Shown here: in pieces, positions 1 through 9,047 of the stretch | Position numbering within the stretch: position 1 is the stretch's first letter | Layout: each line of letters begins with the position of its first letter | NCBI GenBank assembly: GCA_017626435.1 | Contig: JAGAIR010000009.1 | Coordinates: 27,806 to 91,805, forward strand | Length of the DNA stretch: 64,000 bases | Direction of reading: 5' to 3' | DNA from: Lachnospiraceae bacterium | GTDB lineage: Bacteria; Bacillota_A; Clostridia; Lachnospirales; Lachnospiraceae | Made by a program: the position numbers and the translations under genes | The notes under the pieces: generated by a model | The model's database searches: none | Seen by the model: only the letters and a program-made list of their open reading frames with translations | What the model was told of the DNA's origin: nothing

Positions 1-1
1 G

Positions 2-2734
2 GAGGCCTTTGCACTCAGCCAGGGTATAACCAAGGCATACAATGCCATGACACAGCAGGAGCAGGCAATGCTCCTCTATAATTACCTGATGCAGGCAACA
101 GCGGATGCTCAGGGGGATTTTGCAAGAACATCAGACGGATGGGCAAACCAGGTGAGAGTGCTCACAGAGAGATTCAATGCTCTGAAGGCAGCCATTGGGC
201 AGGGCCTCATTGCGGTGCTCACACCGGTGATCAGAGTGCTCAACAGTTTGTTGGCAAAGATCCTGACAGTAACAGATGCCTTCAGCAATTTCATTGCGAA
301 GATAACCGGCAAGAATACCAAAACAACCACAACAGTGAGCGGCATTGGAGATGCAGCAGATTCAGCAGCAGGATCCATGGGTGATGTTGGGGATGCAACG
401 GATGCAGCCGGCCAATCAGCAAAGAAGGCAGCAAAAGAATATGGCGGCCTATTGTCAATGGATGAGGTACATTCCCTCACAAAAAATGAGGGATCCGATT
501 CAGGAGGCTCAGGCGGTGGCGGTGGAGCTTCAGGCGGTGGCCTGAGTGAAAATATTGTGGATGCAGCCACAGAAACAGATGATACCCTCAATCCTGCATT
601 GGATAAGCTGATCACAAGGCTGAAGGAGTTGCAGGATCTTTTCAAGGCAGGATTTAAGGCCGGCATGGGGGATGTGGATCTGAGCGGCATCACAAAAGCG
701 GTGGAAGGCATCAAAACGAGCCTGAAGAATATTTTTACCGCTCCCGAAGTAATAGGTGCAGCCAATAACTTTGCCAACACCCTGGCCTACACCATTGGGC
801 AGAATGCAGGGGCAGTGGCAAGTGTGGGTGTGACCATAGCAACAAATTTATTGGGGGGAATTGATAAGTACCTGGCAGGCAACCAGGGCCGGATCAAGCA
901 ATTCATTGTGAATATGTTTGATATAGGCTCAGAGATGGCCACGATTCAGGGAAATTTTGCCCAGGCAGCAGCCAATATCTTCTCTGTGTTCGGAGGAGAG
1001 AATGGGCAGCAAGTAACAGCAAACATCATTGGCATCTTCTCCAATGCAGCCATGGGGGTATATGAGCTCTCAGCGAAGTTGGGAAGGGATGTGTTGGATT
1101 GCATAACAAGGCCATTCATTGATAATCAGGGCAGTTTTAAAACAGCCATTGATGGGCTTTTAGGTGTAGCAGCCGGAGCCCTGGGAAATATCAAGCAAGT
1201 GGTGGATGATACAGTGGGGAAAGCCGGGGAGGTTTATGATGAACACCTGGCACCAATGTTCAGCTCACTGGCAGCAGGCCTCAGCAGCATCACCGGCACA
1301 TTATTGGATGCCTACAACACCTATATCATCCCGGTATTGGAAGGGCTTCAGCAGAAGGTTGGGCCGCTCATTGATGAGCATATTCAGCCTGCGATCAACA
1401 AGGCCCTGGAACTCATTGGCAAGATTGCTGATGCAGTGAAAGATATTTGGGAGCAAACCCTTGTGCCATTTATAAATTGGTTTATTGCCAATGTGGCTCC
1501 GATCATTGCAACCGCCCTGGATAAGGTGGGCACAGTATTCCTGACAGTAGCAGGAGTGATTTGGGATGTGATCAGCAGTGTATTGGATGCCCTGGGCGGC
1601 CTAATTGACTTCATAGCCGGAGTTTTCACCGGTGATTGGGAAAGAGCATGGGAGGGCATAAAATCCTTCTTCTCAGGCATTTGGGAAGCAATAAAGAGCA
1701 TTGTGAGTGCTGTGTGGAATGCGATCAAGTCCATAGTATCAGCGGCAATCAGTGTGGTATCTTCAGTGATCAGCACTGTTTTGAATACCATCAAGACGAT
1801 TTTCAGCACAATATGGAATTCGATCAAAACCACTGTAAACACTGCGTGGAATGCCATCAAGAGCACGATCTCCACAGTGATCAACACCATCAGCACGATC
1901 ATCAGCACTGTGCTGAATACGATCAAGACCACATTCAGCACGATTTGGAACAGTATCAAAACAACAGTAACAACCGTTATCAACAGTATTAAAACAACCA
2001 TTTCCACAGTGATCAATGCTGTGAGCACTACAATCAGCACTGTACTGAATAGCATAAAAACTACTTTCAGCACAGTGTGGAACAGCATCAAAACCACTGT
2101 GAGCACCATCATCAACAGTGTGAAGAGTACAGTATCCACAGTGATGGGATCCATTCAAACTGGAATCAGCACAGCTCTGAGCAGTATCAAAACGAATTGG
2201 AGCAATGTGTGGACTAATATGAAAACCACTGTGGTGAATATTTTCAATGGCATTTGGAGCTCCATAAAAGGAGTGATCAACTCCATAATTGGCGGCATAG
2301 AGAAGATGGCCAATGGTGTGATTAAAGGCATCAATGGCATGATAAATGCTTTGAATAAGCTGAGCTTTGATGTGCCGGATTGGGTGCCGGAGATCGGAGG
2401 CAAAACCTTTGGCTTCAATATCCCGACTATCAGCACCATTTCCATTCCAAGACTTGCAACCGGTGGTGTGGTTGACCAGGCAACAGTGGCCATGATCGGT
2501 GAAGCCGGCCAGGAGGCTGTGGTGCCTTTGGAGAATAACACTGGATGGATGGATAAGATTGCAGCACGAATTGGAGAGATCATATCTGTGAACCTTCAGG
2601 CTATTGTTGGAGAGATGGATGGCGGTGATGAATGGCAGACTATTCACACAGTTGTGAAACTTGACAGCAAGACACTTGTGGAGCAAACGGATAAATTCAG
2701 AAGGAGAAAAGGCTATCAGATGGCCAATACATAA
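2..2734 (+). CDS. phage tail tape measure protein (5' end outside window)
   Basis: The frame is open from the left edge, so this is the C-terminal part of a longer protein; the ATG at 47 is probably internal. Tape measure proteins set tail length and help DNA ejection. What is seen: a Gly/Ser-rich linker near 500-545, hydrophobic Ala/Gly-rich stretches, and near 1660-2240 a long run of degenerate repeats of about 11 residues of the type WNSIKTTV/ISTVLNTIK, typical of tape measure proteins. The C-terminus has the 'ATGGVV...GEAGQEAVVPL' motif common in phage tape measure C-termini. It is followed after 12 bp by the next tail gene. Family assignment is strong; the true length is unknown. Confidence 0.9.
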   Translation, partial: EAFALSQGITKAYNAMTQQEQAMLLYNYLMQATADAQGDFARTSDGWANQVRVLTERFNALKAAIGQGLIAVLTPVIRVLNSLLAKILTVTDAFSNFIAKITGKNTKTTTTVSGIGDAADSAAGSMGDVGDATDAAGQSAKKAAKEYGGLLSMDEVHSLTKNEGSDSGGSGGGGGASGGGLSENIVDAATETDDTLNPALDKLITRLKELQDLFKAGFKAGMGDVDLSGITKAVEGIKTSLKNIFTAPEVIGAANNFANTLAYTIGQNAGAVASVGVTIATNLLGGIDKYLAGNQGRIKQFIVNMFDIGSEMATIQGNFAQAAANIFSVFGGENGQQVTANIIGIFSNAAMGVYELSAKLGRDVLDCITRPFIDNQGSFKTAIDGLLGVAAGALGNIKQVVDDTVGKAGEVYDEHLAPMFSSLAAGLSSITGTLLDAYNTYIIPVLEGLQQKVGPLIDEHIQPAINKALELIGKIADAVKDIWEQTLVPFINWFIANVAPIIATALDKVGTVFLTVAGVIWDVISSVLDALGGLIDFIAGVFTGDWERAWEGIKSFFSGIWEAIKSIVSAVWNAIKSIVSAAISVVSSVISTVLNTIKTIFSTIWNSIKTTVNTAWNAIKSTISTVINTISTIISTVLNTIKTTFSTIWNSIKTTVTTVINSIKTTISTVINAVSTTISTVLNSIKTTFSTVWNSIKTTVSTIINSVKSTVSTVMGSIQTGISTALSSIKTNWSNVWTNMKTTVVNIFNGIWSSIKGVINSIIGGIEKMANGVIKGINGMINALNKLSFDVPDWVPEIGGKTFGFNIPTISTISIPRLATGGVVDQATVAMIGEAGQEAVVPLENNTGWMDKIAARIGEIISVNLQAIVGEMDGGDEWQTIHTVVKLDSKTLVEQTDKFRRRKGYQMANT

Positions 2735-2746
2735 GGAGGGAGAAAC

Positions 2747-3118
2747 ATGGCAGCAAAATACAACAATATTCTGATTGTCGGTGGAGTAACCCTCCCCGAT
2801 CCTTCAGAAATGACCATCACAGATTATGATATTTCAGAGAGTGAGAGAAATGCAAATGGCAAAATGGTATCTCAGATCATCCGGGAGGATGTTCACAAAA
2901 TAGAGTGCAAATGGGCAATCCTGAGGCCGGCAGAGTATATGGCCATCAGGCAGGCCATCAAGAAGAAGTTTGGGCTCTCAGTGAGATTCTTTATCCCGGA
3001 GCAGAATGAAGAGGGAGAGTTGGAAATGTATGCCGGTGACAGAAAAACACCTATATACACCTATGTGGATGGGGTGCCGGTTTACAAAGATTTTGCCCTC
3101 AATTTTATTGAAATGTAG
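2747..3118 (+). CDS. phage tail protein, DUF6711-like
   Basis: 123 residues, start supported by GGAGGGAGAAAC just upstream. Small soluble protein with no membrane segment, placed between the tape measure and a large tail protein. The sequence (VGGVTLPDPSEMTITDYDIS near the N-terminus) resembles a conserved small tail protein found after the tape measure in phages of Clostridia and Streptococcus, probably a distal-tail or baseplate component. Function is inferred from position and resemblance only. Confidence 0.6.
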   Translation: MAAKYNNILIVGGVTLPDPSEMTITDYDISESERNANGKMVSQIIREDVHKIECKWAILRPAEYMAIRQAIKKKFGLSVRFFIPEQNEEGELEMYAGDRKTPIYTYVDGVPVYKDFALNFIEM

Positions 3119-3128
3119 GTGAGGAAAG

Positions 3129-5369
3129 ATGCAGTATGTGAGCAGTGAATACAAGGCAGCCATGAAGCAGGCGGCCAGGAATAAATCATATATGAGAATA
3201 AGCCTGGGCCTGATCAATCAGGCAGCCCAAACAGCAGCAGAAGTGCAGAGCGGAGGCTTCACCTATTTCTCAGACCTGATCAAACCGCTGAGCAGCGAAT
3301 CTGTGAGCAGAGTGTATGCAACTTTTGAGAATGACTTTGCCAAGGTGGATCGGAGTATGTACTTCCTTCCAAGGGAGGGCTCAGGAAAGAGCTTTTATAA
3401 CTCCGGCATCATCACAGAGGAGCTGTGTGGCCAGGGAGGGCAGCCTGCGGTGCTGATTAAGTTTAACACTGCGGATCCGGTGGATATAAAGGGCCTCACC
3501 CTGGAATTTGGGGATGCATACCCGGTGAAGTTTACAGTGCAGACGGATGAGGGAGAATTTGAATATGAGAATGGATCCTCTTCATTCAAAACAGAGGAAA
3601 CCTTCAACAACACAACCTTTATGCGGATTGTGCCAACAGAGATGAAGAATGGGATTGCCCGATTCAGGATATACAATATCACCTTTGGGATCGGCATCAC
3701 ATTTGAAAATGAGAAGATAGTGAGTGCGGAGCTGAAGAGCACCCTCTCACCAATATCAGAAAGCCTGCCAAGCATTGATTTTAATGTAACCATAGAGAAT
3801 ATGGATAAGTATTACAATGTGGATAATGATGATAGTGCCATCAACTACATGGAAACCGGGCAGGAGATGGAAGTGTATTATGGCTATACCCTGAATGATG
3901 GCAGCATTGAGTGGGTAAAAGGTGCCACACTGTATATGCAGGAGTGGAGTGCGGATGATAAACTGGCCAAATTTGGTGCAGTGGATCTGTTTGAATATAT
4001 GCAGGATGAGTATAAAAGGGGCCAGTACCGGCCTGAGGGAATCACCCTCTATGATTTGGCTGTGGATGTGTTTGCAGATGCAGGGATCAGTGAGGATGCA
4101 TATTGGATTGATCCATACCTGAAGAAGGTGATGGTATATAACCCTCTTCCAATGGTGAAGCACAAGGAATGCCTTCAGCTCATTGCCAATGCAGGCAGAA
4201 GTGTGGTGATGCAGAATAGAGATGGAATCATCATGCTGAAATCATCATTTGAGCCTGAGAAGGCTGTGGAAGCTAACCAGGTGGCCGAATATGGAGATGT
4301 GCAGTGCCTCCTTCAGGAGGAAGCATATTCTGAGTATGCGGCATTTGAAAAGGACTATGCCCAGGTGGGCGGTGGCCAATATTTTATGCCGAGAGGCAGC
4401 AACTATATGCAAGTGGGGTATGTGAGCGAATCCATCAGTGATGCAGAGGGATATTTTGAAGAAAACCCGATCATCACCCTGAGCATGGAGAGTGCATATA
4501 CCTTTTACAATTTAACCCTGCTTTTTGGAAGCATTCAGCCAGTGGAGTTTGTAATTACCACATACAACAATGGAACCAAGCTGAAGAGCTTCAAGAGCAA
4601 GAGCATCACAGAGCGAACAGTGGTGAGCTATGATTTTATAGACACCGACAAGATCACCATTGAATTCACGAGGGCCAAGCCCAACAACAGAATCCATCTG
4701 AGGAGGATCATATTTGGCGAGGAAACAGATTATGAGATCACATATGATGATCTGACTGCCACACCGAATGGAACCAAATTGGAGAAGGTGAAGGAGTTGA
4801 GGATGATCCGCACCATCTATGCGAAGGGAACTGAGCTGAAGGATCTCACGAGTGATGAAACAGTGTTGGCAGCAGGCCAGGCGGCAGAATTTGAGATTGA
4901 TTTTGGCAATGCTGTGCATGGGCTCTCTGTGGCGTGCCTCATTGATGATGTGGCTCAGGATTTTGGAGCGGAAATCACTGAAAGCAGCTCCTATTGGTGC
5001 CGGATCAGGATCTCAAAACCTCCGGCCCAGGATACAAAGGTGGTGCTCACAGTTAGAGGCTATGAGTACAACATCAGCACCTCCAACGAGGTGACGAAGC
5101 TCAACAACACCGGCAGCATCCAAACATGGAACAATCCACTGATCAGCTCAGCAGAGGATGCCAGGGCCCTGGTGGAGTGGGTTGGCGAGTATTACAAGGG
5201 CGGCAATCAGTATGAGTTAAAATACAGAGGAGATCCTATCCTGGATTGCAATGATCTCACCTATTTGGAGAGCCAATATGTAGCAGATCTCATTGTGAGA
5301 TTGGAAGAGGTGGGCCTGAACTTTGCAGGGAGCCTGAGCGGAACATTGGTGGCAAGGAGGAAAATATAA
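3129..5369 (+). CDS. large phage tail/baseplate protein
   Basis: 746 residues, start preceded by GTGAGGAAAG. No membrane segments. Two internally similar blocks can be seen: 'YATFENDFAKVDRSMYFLPR' near residue 60 and 'YAAFEKDYAQVGGGQYFMPR' near residue 410, each followed by a beta-rich stretch, which suggests an internal duplication of a jelly-roll-like module. The position after the tape measure and before the DGR target fits a baseplate hub or tail-tip protein. The stop overlaps the next start by one base (TAATG), so the two are probably translationally coupled. Confidence 0.6.
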   Translation: MQYVSSEYKAAMKQAARNKSYMRISLGLINQAAQTAAEVQSGGFTYFSDLIKPLSSESVSRVYATFENDFAKVDRSMYFLPREGSGKSFYNSGIITEELCGQGGQPAVLIKFNTADPVDIKGLTLEFGDAYPVKFTVQTDEGEFEYENGSSSFKTEETFNNTTFMRIVPTEMKNGIARFRIYNITFGIGITFENEKIVSAELKSTLSPISESLPSIDFNVTIENMDKYYNVDNDDSAINYMETGQEMEVYYGYTLNDGSIEWVKGATLYMQEWSADDKLAKFGAVDLFEYMQDEYKRGQYRPEGITLYDLAVDVFADAGISEDAYWIDPYLKKVMVYNPLPMVKHKECLQLIANAGRSVVMQNRDGIIMLKSSFEPEKAVEANQVAEYGDVQCLLQEEAYSEYAAFEKDYAQVGGGQYFMPRGSNYMQVGYVSESISDAEGYFEENPIITLSMESAYTFYNLTLLFGSIQPVEFVITTYNNGTKLKSFKSKSITERTVVSYDFIDTDKITIEFTRAKPNNRIHLRRIIFGEETDYEITYDDLTATPNGTKLEKVKELRMIRTIYAKGTELKDLTSDETVLAAGQAAEFEIDFGNAVHGLSVACLIDDVAQDFGAEITESSSYWCRIRISKPPAQDTKVVLTVRGYEYNISTSNEVTKLNNTGSIQTWNNPLISSAEDARALVEWVGEYYKGGNQYELKYRGDPILDCNDLTYLESQYVADLIVRLEEVGLNFAGSLSGTLVARRKI

Positions 5370-5956
5370 TGCAATGGATTGAACCAAAAACAGATTGGGC
5401 AACCCGAAGGGATGAAAATGGGAAGTATGCCGGTGATTATTTCAACATTGTGGACTATAACCGCATAAAGAACAATATTGAATTCCTGGGAGCGGTGGCC
5501 CGGCAGTTTTGGCCGGTATTTGTGAGAGCTATGCCGGATCGAAACCATGAAGAATATCCCTATGCGGATGAAATCAACACCCTGGCAGATAACCTGGAAG
5601 CAATCAATGCCTTTGTGGGCTGCGAGATTGGGCAGAAAACAGAGTATTCAGATAATGGTGCATTTATTGGCTTTGATGATCTGAACCGACTGGAATCGGC
5701 CTGCCTGAAGCTCTATGAGGCAATGTGGAACCTTTACACAAGGCCGGTGAAGCTGCCAATCAGATTGGGCTCTCAGTATTATGCACTGAAGAATCCAAGA
5801 ATCCCACCGAAGAAAACCAGGCTGCCTCTCAGATTGGGCATCCGCTTTGGTGGCACATATTATCCGCATGAGATGCCAAGCATCCCTCATGTGGAAACAA
5901 AACACAAGAAACTGCCAATGAGATTGGGATCTGAATATTTCCCATTCAAGAATTAG
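5369..5956 (+). CDS. phage tail-associated protein with C-terminal RLG repeats
   Basis: 195 residues, start shared with the preceding stop (TAATG). The N-terminal 130 residues are rich in Trp and Tyr. The C-terminus has three repeats built on LPIRLGSQYY, LPLRLGIRFGGTYY and LPMRLGSEYF, separated by Pro/Lys-rich linkers, as in extended fibre or attachment segments. It lies directly before the diversified tail protein, so it may connect that protein to the baseplate. I do not recognise a named family. Confidence 0.5.
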   Translation: MQWIEPKTDWATRRDENGKYAGDYFNIVDYNRIKNNIEFLGAVARQFWPVFVRAMPDRNHEEYPYADEINTLADNLEAINAFVGCEIGQKTEYSDNGAFIGFDDLNRLESACLKLYEAMWNLYTRPVKLPIRLGSQYYALKNPRIPPKKTRLPLRLGIRFGGTYYPHEMPSIPHVETKHKKLPMRLGSEYFPFKN

Positions 5957-5969
5957 GAGGAAAAGTGAT

Positions 5970-6929
5970 ATGTCAATTTTGAAAACCGATTACAAGGATG
6001 ATGTGATCAATGAACAGCTTGCCGCTGATCGTAAATTTGGAGAAGTGGCAAACGAAGATGGCACATTCAGCTATAATGATGTGACACCATACACCCAGGA
6101 GGGTGATGAATATGGTGCAGAGCAGATCAACCATGAGAATATGCATACCAATTTTGCGATTGAGGCAGCAGATCGTACCTATGAAGGAGTGGATCTCACA
6201 GTGAGATTTGCTGAAGAGATTGCCGGATATGCAAATGCATGGAGATGGATCAAGGCCCGACTTGCCGCAAGAAATGTGGATGGCCTTCATGTGGGAGATT
6301 ATATCCCTATTTACATGGGCAATTATCTGATCAAGATGCAGATTGCCGGTATCAATACATATTACCGCACCACAGATCAGGAGTTGGGATGGCACATTGA
6401 TTGGATCTCTAAAGATTGTTACCCTGATACAGTGCAGTGGTTCACTTCAAACAATAACAATGGTACAGCCGACAACCCGGCACCATACATGAAATCCACA
6501 GTGAAGGAATTCCTGGATGGATTGGTGGCACAGCTCCCGGCAGAGGTGCAGGAAGTTATCAGCTCCAAGAGATTCCTTTTGGAGAGCAGATATTCTGCAT
6601 CAGGAACCCTCACAGATTCTACATCCTGGGCATGGGCCGACCTGGGCAAATTGTGGATCCCTTCAGAGTATGAAGTGTTTGGATCCTGCATTTGGGCAAC
6701 TAAGCCATGGGGTGCAGGCCAGGCGGTGCAGTATCCGATCTTTGCAAACAACTGGCTCAACCGCATCAAAGGGGCCGGTGACGGAGGAGGCCGGGCCTAC
6801 TGGTGGCTTTTGTCTGTGTGCAGCGGCAACTCTACCTTTGCCTGCGGTGTCAGCAACGGTGGCGGTGCCAGCGGCGGCAGTTGCTCCTACGCTTTTCGGG
6901 TGCCGGTCTGCTTCCGAATCACAGAATAA
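5970..6929 (+). CDS. DGR target: phage tail protein with variable C-type-lectin-like C-terminus
   Basis: 319 residues, start after AGGAGGAAAAGTGAT. The N-terminal half is a tail-type domain. The C-terminal ~130 residues resemble the DUF6273/C-type lectin fold used as display scaffold in gut-phage DGR targets: WIPSEYEVFG, a WWLLSVCSG core and a final RVPVCFRITE strand. The variable repeat (6791-6910) covers roughly residues 275-314 and ends 19 bases before the stop, the usual position. Varied residues are Tyr, Phe, Gly and Ser at sites that are Asn codons in TR. Probable role: receptor binding by the phage tail, with variants supplied by the downstream retroelement. Confidence 0.9.
   Translation: MSILKTDYKDDVINEQLAADRKFGEVANEDGTFSYNDVTPYTQEGDEYGAEQINHENMHTNFAIEAADRTYEGVDLTVRFAEEIAGYANAWRWIKARLAARNVDGLHVGDYIPIYMGNYLIKMQIAGINTYYRTTDQELGWHIDWISKDCYPDTVQWFTSNNNNGTADNPAPYMKSTVKEFLDGLVAQLPAEVQEVISSKRFLLESRYSASGTLTDSTSWAWADLGKLWIPSEYEVFGSCIWATKPWGAGQAVQYPIFANNWLNRIKGAGDGGGRAYWWLLSVCSGNSTFACGVSNGGGASGGSCSYAFRVPVCFRITE
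6791..6910 (+). repeat. DGR variable repeat (VR)
   Basis: 120-bp copy of TR 7434-7553. Alignment is gapless; 18 positions differ and each is A in TR (12 A to G, 6 A to T). All C, G and T positions are identical. The last 14 bases (6897-6910, CGGGTGCCGGTCTG) are identical and GC-rich, as expected for the initiation-of-mutagenic-homology end. After this the two copies diverge. Confidence 0.95.
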
Positions 6930-6938
6930 TCAAAGACA

Positions 6939-6964
6939 ATCCCACCCCATCCCAGGGGTGGGAT
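6939..6964 (+). other. hairpin just downstream of VR
   Basis: Perfect 10-bp stem (ATCCCACCCC / GGGGTGGGAT) with a 6-nt loop, starting 28 bases after the end of VR and 9 bases after the target stop. No T-run follows, so it is a poor terminator. DGRs of the BPP-1 type need a hairpin/cruciform at this place for retrohoming; that role is inferred from position. Confidence 0.7.
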
Positions 6965-6991
6965 ACTTTATACAGAAAATGAGGTGAAGAA

Positions 6992-7402
6992 ATGAGTGTA
7001 CTGGCCAGGCTGAGAGGGCCATCACAGATGGAAGTATTTCAATTAGCGGAGGAAATAAGAGCTGAGGCCACAAGGCTTGTGTGGAATACCAATGTGGTGC
7101 CAAAGGGGTGGAGAGATATATTTGCAAAACCAATGTGCAAGCTATGCCAAAAGCTCTATCACCATATAAGAAAAGCCAACTCCATTTGGGCCGATACAGA
7201 GGAGAGGGTGCAGGCAAGGAAGGATGAAACCCAGGAGGCAATCAACACCCTCCGGGATATTTATGATCTCATCAACTACATAGCCACCACTCTCCCGGTG
7301 GATTGGAATAAATTTGATAAGCTGCTCACTCTGATGCTGAAGGAAGAGGAAAAGCTGAAGAATTGGAAGGATGGAGTGAAGATAAGACAGAAAAAGAAAT
7401 AA
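6992..7402 (+). CDS. avd: DGR accessory variability determinant (Avd-like four-helix protein)
   Basis: 136 residues, start after GAGGTGAAGAA. Predominantly helical, Lys/Arg-rich and ending in RQKKK. It sits between the target gene and TR, exactly where Avd (S23-like four-helix bundle) lies in most DGRs. Avd forms a basic pentamer that binds the reverse transcriptase and the TR RNA. Assignment combines size, charge, helix pattern and position; sequence similarity could not be searched. Confidence 0.8.
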   Translation: MSVLARLRGPSQMEVFQLAEEIRAEATRLVWNTNVVPKGWRDIFAKPMCKLCQKLYHHIRKANSIWADTEERVQARKDETQEAINTLRDIYDLINYIATTLPVDWNKFDKLLTLMLKEEEKLKNWKDGVKIRQKKK

Positions 7403-7433
7403 ATAATATGGGTTATTCTCTGTAAATTTTGCC

Positions 7434-7553
7434 CCGGGCCAACTGGTGGCTTTTGTCTGTGTGCAGCGGCAACTCTACCAATGCCTGCAATGTCAACAAC
7501 AATGGCAATGCCAACAACAACAGTTGCTCCAACGCTAATCGGGTGCCGGTCTG
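7434..7553 (+). repeat. DGR template repeat (TR)
   Basis: 120 bp, non-coding, between avd and the reverse transcriptase gene and in the same direction. Read in the VR frame it contains 13 Asn codons (AAC/AAT), eleven of which are changed in VR; a TGA stop follows immediately after the homologous end. AAY codons are the known design that allows wide amino-acid diversity from adenine mutagenesis without stop codons. Confidence 0.95.
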
Positions 7554-7824
7554 ATTCACCACAAATATGATCCGACAAAGTAAGCCAATGAGGCTGAAAT
7601 CTGTATCAGGTGGAGGAAGGAGGGAATAACCCTCACGCAAGTGTAAATTATCTCATCACCTTTTCCTGGTGTTCGTGGAGGTGATCTTGCTTGATATGGG
7701 TGGGTGTACGCTGCTTGCATGATGTGTGGCTGTGCCGCTCACACATTCCATACCCATACCATTATGCAGTTAGGATGGCACACTATAATATTGCTGTACA
7801 AGGGGGAAGTGAGCACATTTTATT
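7554..7824 (+). ncRNA. TR RNA downstream spacer between TR and reverse transcriptase
   Basis: 271 bp without a credible gene. In studied DGRs the RNA from avd through TR into the spacer before the RT gene is the functional template, and the spacer folds and binds RT/Avd. Short complementary segments are present around 7620-7700, but no single long hairpin. The RNA ends are unknown; the coordinates given are the intergenic span. Confidence 0.5.
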
Positions 7825-9030
7825 ATGACAAGCGAAGAAAGATACCACGCAAGGTATTTGCGAAGGAAAGCAGCCAGGGAGGCCCACAGAAGGGAGAAAC
7901 TATCACAATATGATGATTTCAACCGGGTGGCAGATTATAACTCCCTATACAGAGCATACAAAGATGCCCGAAAAGGAGTGACCTGGAAGGCCAGTGTGCA
8001 GAGGTATGGCCTGGATCTTTGCAAAAACCTATGCAAAACACATAATGCACTGATCGAAGGCAAGGATGTGAGAAAAGGCTTCATTGCTTTTGATTTGGTG
8101 GAGAGAGGAAAGCTGAGGCACATCCAAAGTGTGCATTTTGCGGAGAGAGTACCGCAAAAGAGCCTCTCTCAGAATGCTTTGATGCCAGTGTTATCCAACA
8201 GCCTGATCTATGACAACGGAGCCTCCCGGCAGGGAATGGGAGTGAGCCATGCCATTGACAGAACAACCCTATTTCTCCGGGAGTATTACAGAGAGCATGG
8301 AAATGAGGGATATGTGCTGCAAATTGATCTGAAAGATTATTTTGGCAGCATACCACATGAACCCATGAAGCAACTGATCCGGGAGAAATTCACAGATGAG
8401 AAGATCATCCGGCTCACAGAGAGCTTCATTGATGCCTTTGCAGATGCAAAGATGCAGGAAGTGAAGAAATACAAGGATATTGCCATGGAATATGGTGATG
8501 AGTATGCCAAGGGCCTGGGATTGGGAAGTGAGATCTGCCAAATATGTGCAGTATCATATCCTGATAAAGTTGATCACTACATCAAGGAGAAGCTGCGGAT
8601 CCGGCCATATGAAAGATATATGGATGATTCTTTTATCATTCACCCGGATAAGGAGAGGCTGAAGGAGATCCTGGAAGAGATCAGAGGAATATATGCATCA
8701 TTGGGCATCAGGCTCAATGAGAAGAAAACCAAGATTGTGAAGCTCAGCCGGGGCTTCACCTTCCTCAAAACCCATTTCATTCTCACTGATACCGGCAAAG
8801 TTGTGAAAAGAATTTGCAGGGAATCAGTGACCAGGGAGCGGAGGAAACTGAAGAAATTTGCCAAACTGAATGCAAGAGGTGAGATGAGCTTTGAGCAGAT
8901 CAGGGAGGCATACAACTCATGGAGAGGGTATGCAGCTCAAAAGGATGCATACAGAACCATCAGGAATATGGATGCCCTATTTAATAGGCTATTCATAGAA
9001 AATTGGGTATATACCCCACAAGTAGCCTAA
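7825..9030 (+). CDS. DGR reverse transcriptase
   Basis: 401 residues; ATG preceded by AAGGGGGAAG about 14 bases upstream. Group-II-intron-like RT fold with catalytic YMDD at residues 265-268, an upstream LQIDLKDYFGSIPHE block (first catalytic Asp), and GLGLGSEICQI in place of the QGxxxSP motif of other RTs, a DGR hallmark. No maturase or endonuclease domain, and length is typical for DGR RTs (300-450). It copies TR RNA with adenine-specific errors and the cDNA replaces VR. Confidence 0.95.
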   Translation: MTSEERYHARYLRRKAAREAHRREKLSQYDDFNRVADYNSLYRAYKDARKGVTWKASVQRYGLDLCKNLCKTHNALIEGKDVRKGFIAFDLVERGKLRHIQSVHFAERVPQKSLSQNALMPVLSNSLIYDNGASRQGMGVSHAIDRTTLFLREYYREHGNEGYVLQIDLKDYFGSIPHEPMKQLIREKFTDEKIIRLTESFIDAFADAKMQEVKKYKDIAMEYGDEYAKGLGLGSEICQICAVSYPDKVDHYIKEKLRIRPYERYMDDSFIIHPDKERLKEILEEIRGIYASLGIRLNEKKTKIVKLSRGFTFLKTHFILTDTGKVVKRICRESVTRERRKLKKFAKLNARGEMSFEQIREAYNSWRGYAAQKDAYRTIRNMDALFNRLFIENWVYTPQVA

Positions 9031-9047
9031 GGAAGGAGGAAACGAAC

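Noticed and set aside
1384..2154. Long minus-strand open frame opposite the tape measure
   Set aside because: It mirrors the low-complexity repeat of the tape measure gene, has no ribosome site, and its product is repetitive Val/Leu/Thr sequence.
3129..5369. Second DGR variable repeat in the large tail protein
   Set aside because: The two similar internal blocks do not match TR and do not show adenine-specific differences.
7704..7913. 69-codon frame overlapping the RT start
   Set aside because: No ribosome site, His/Thr/Cys-rich composition and overlap with the RT; it lies in the TR RNA spacer.
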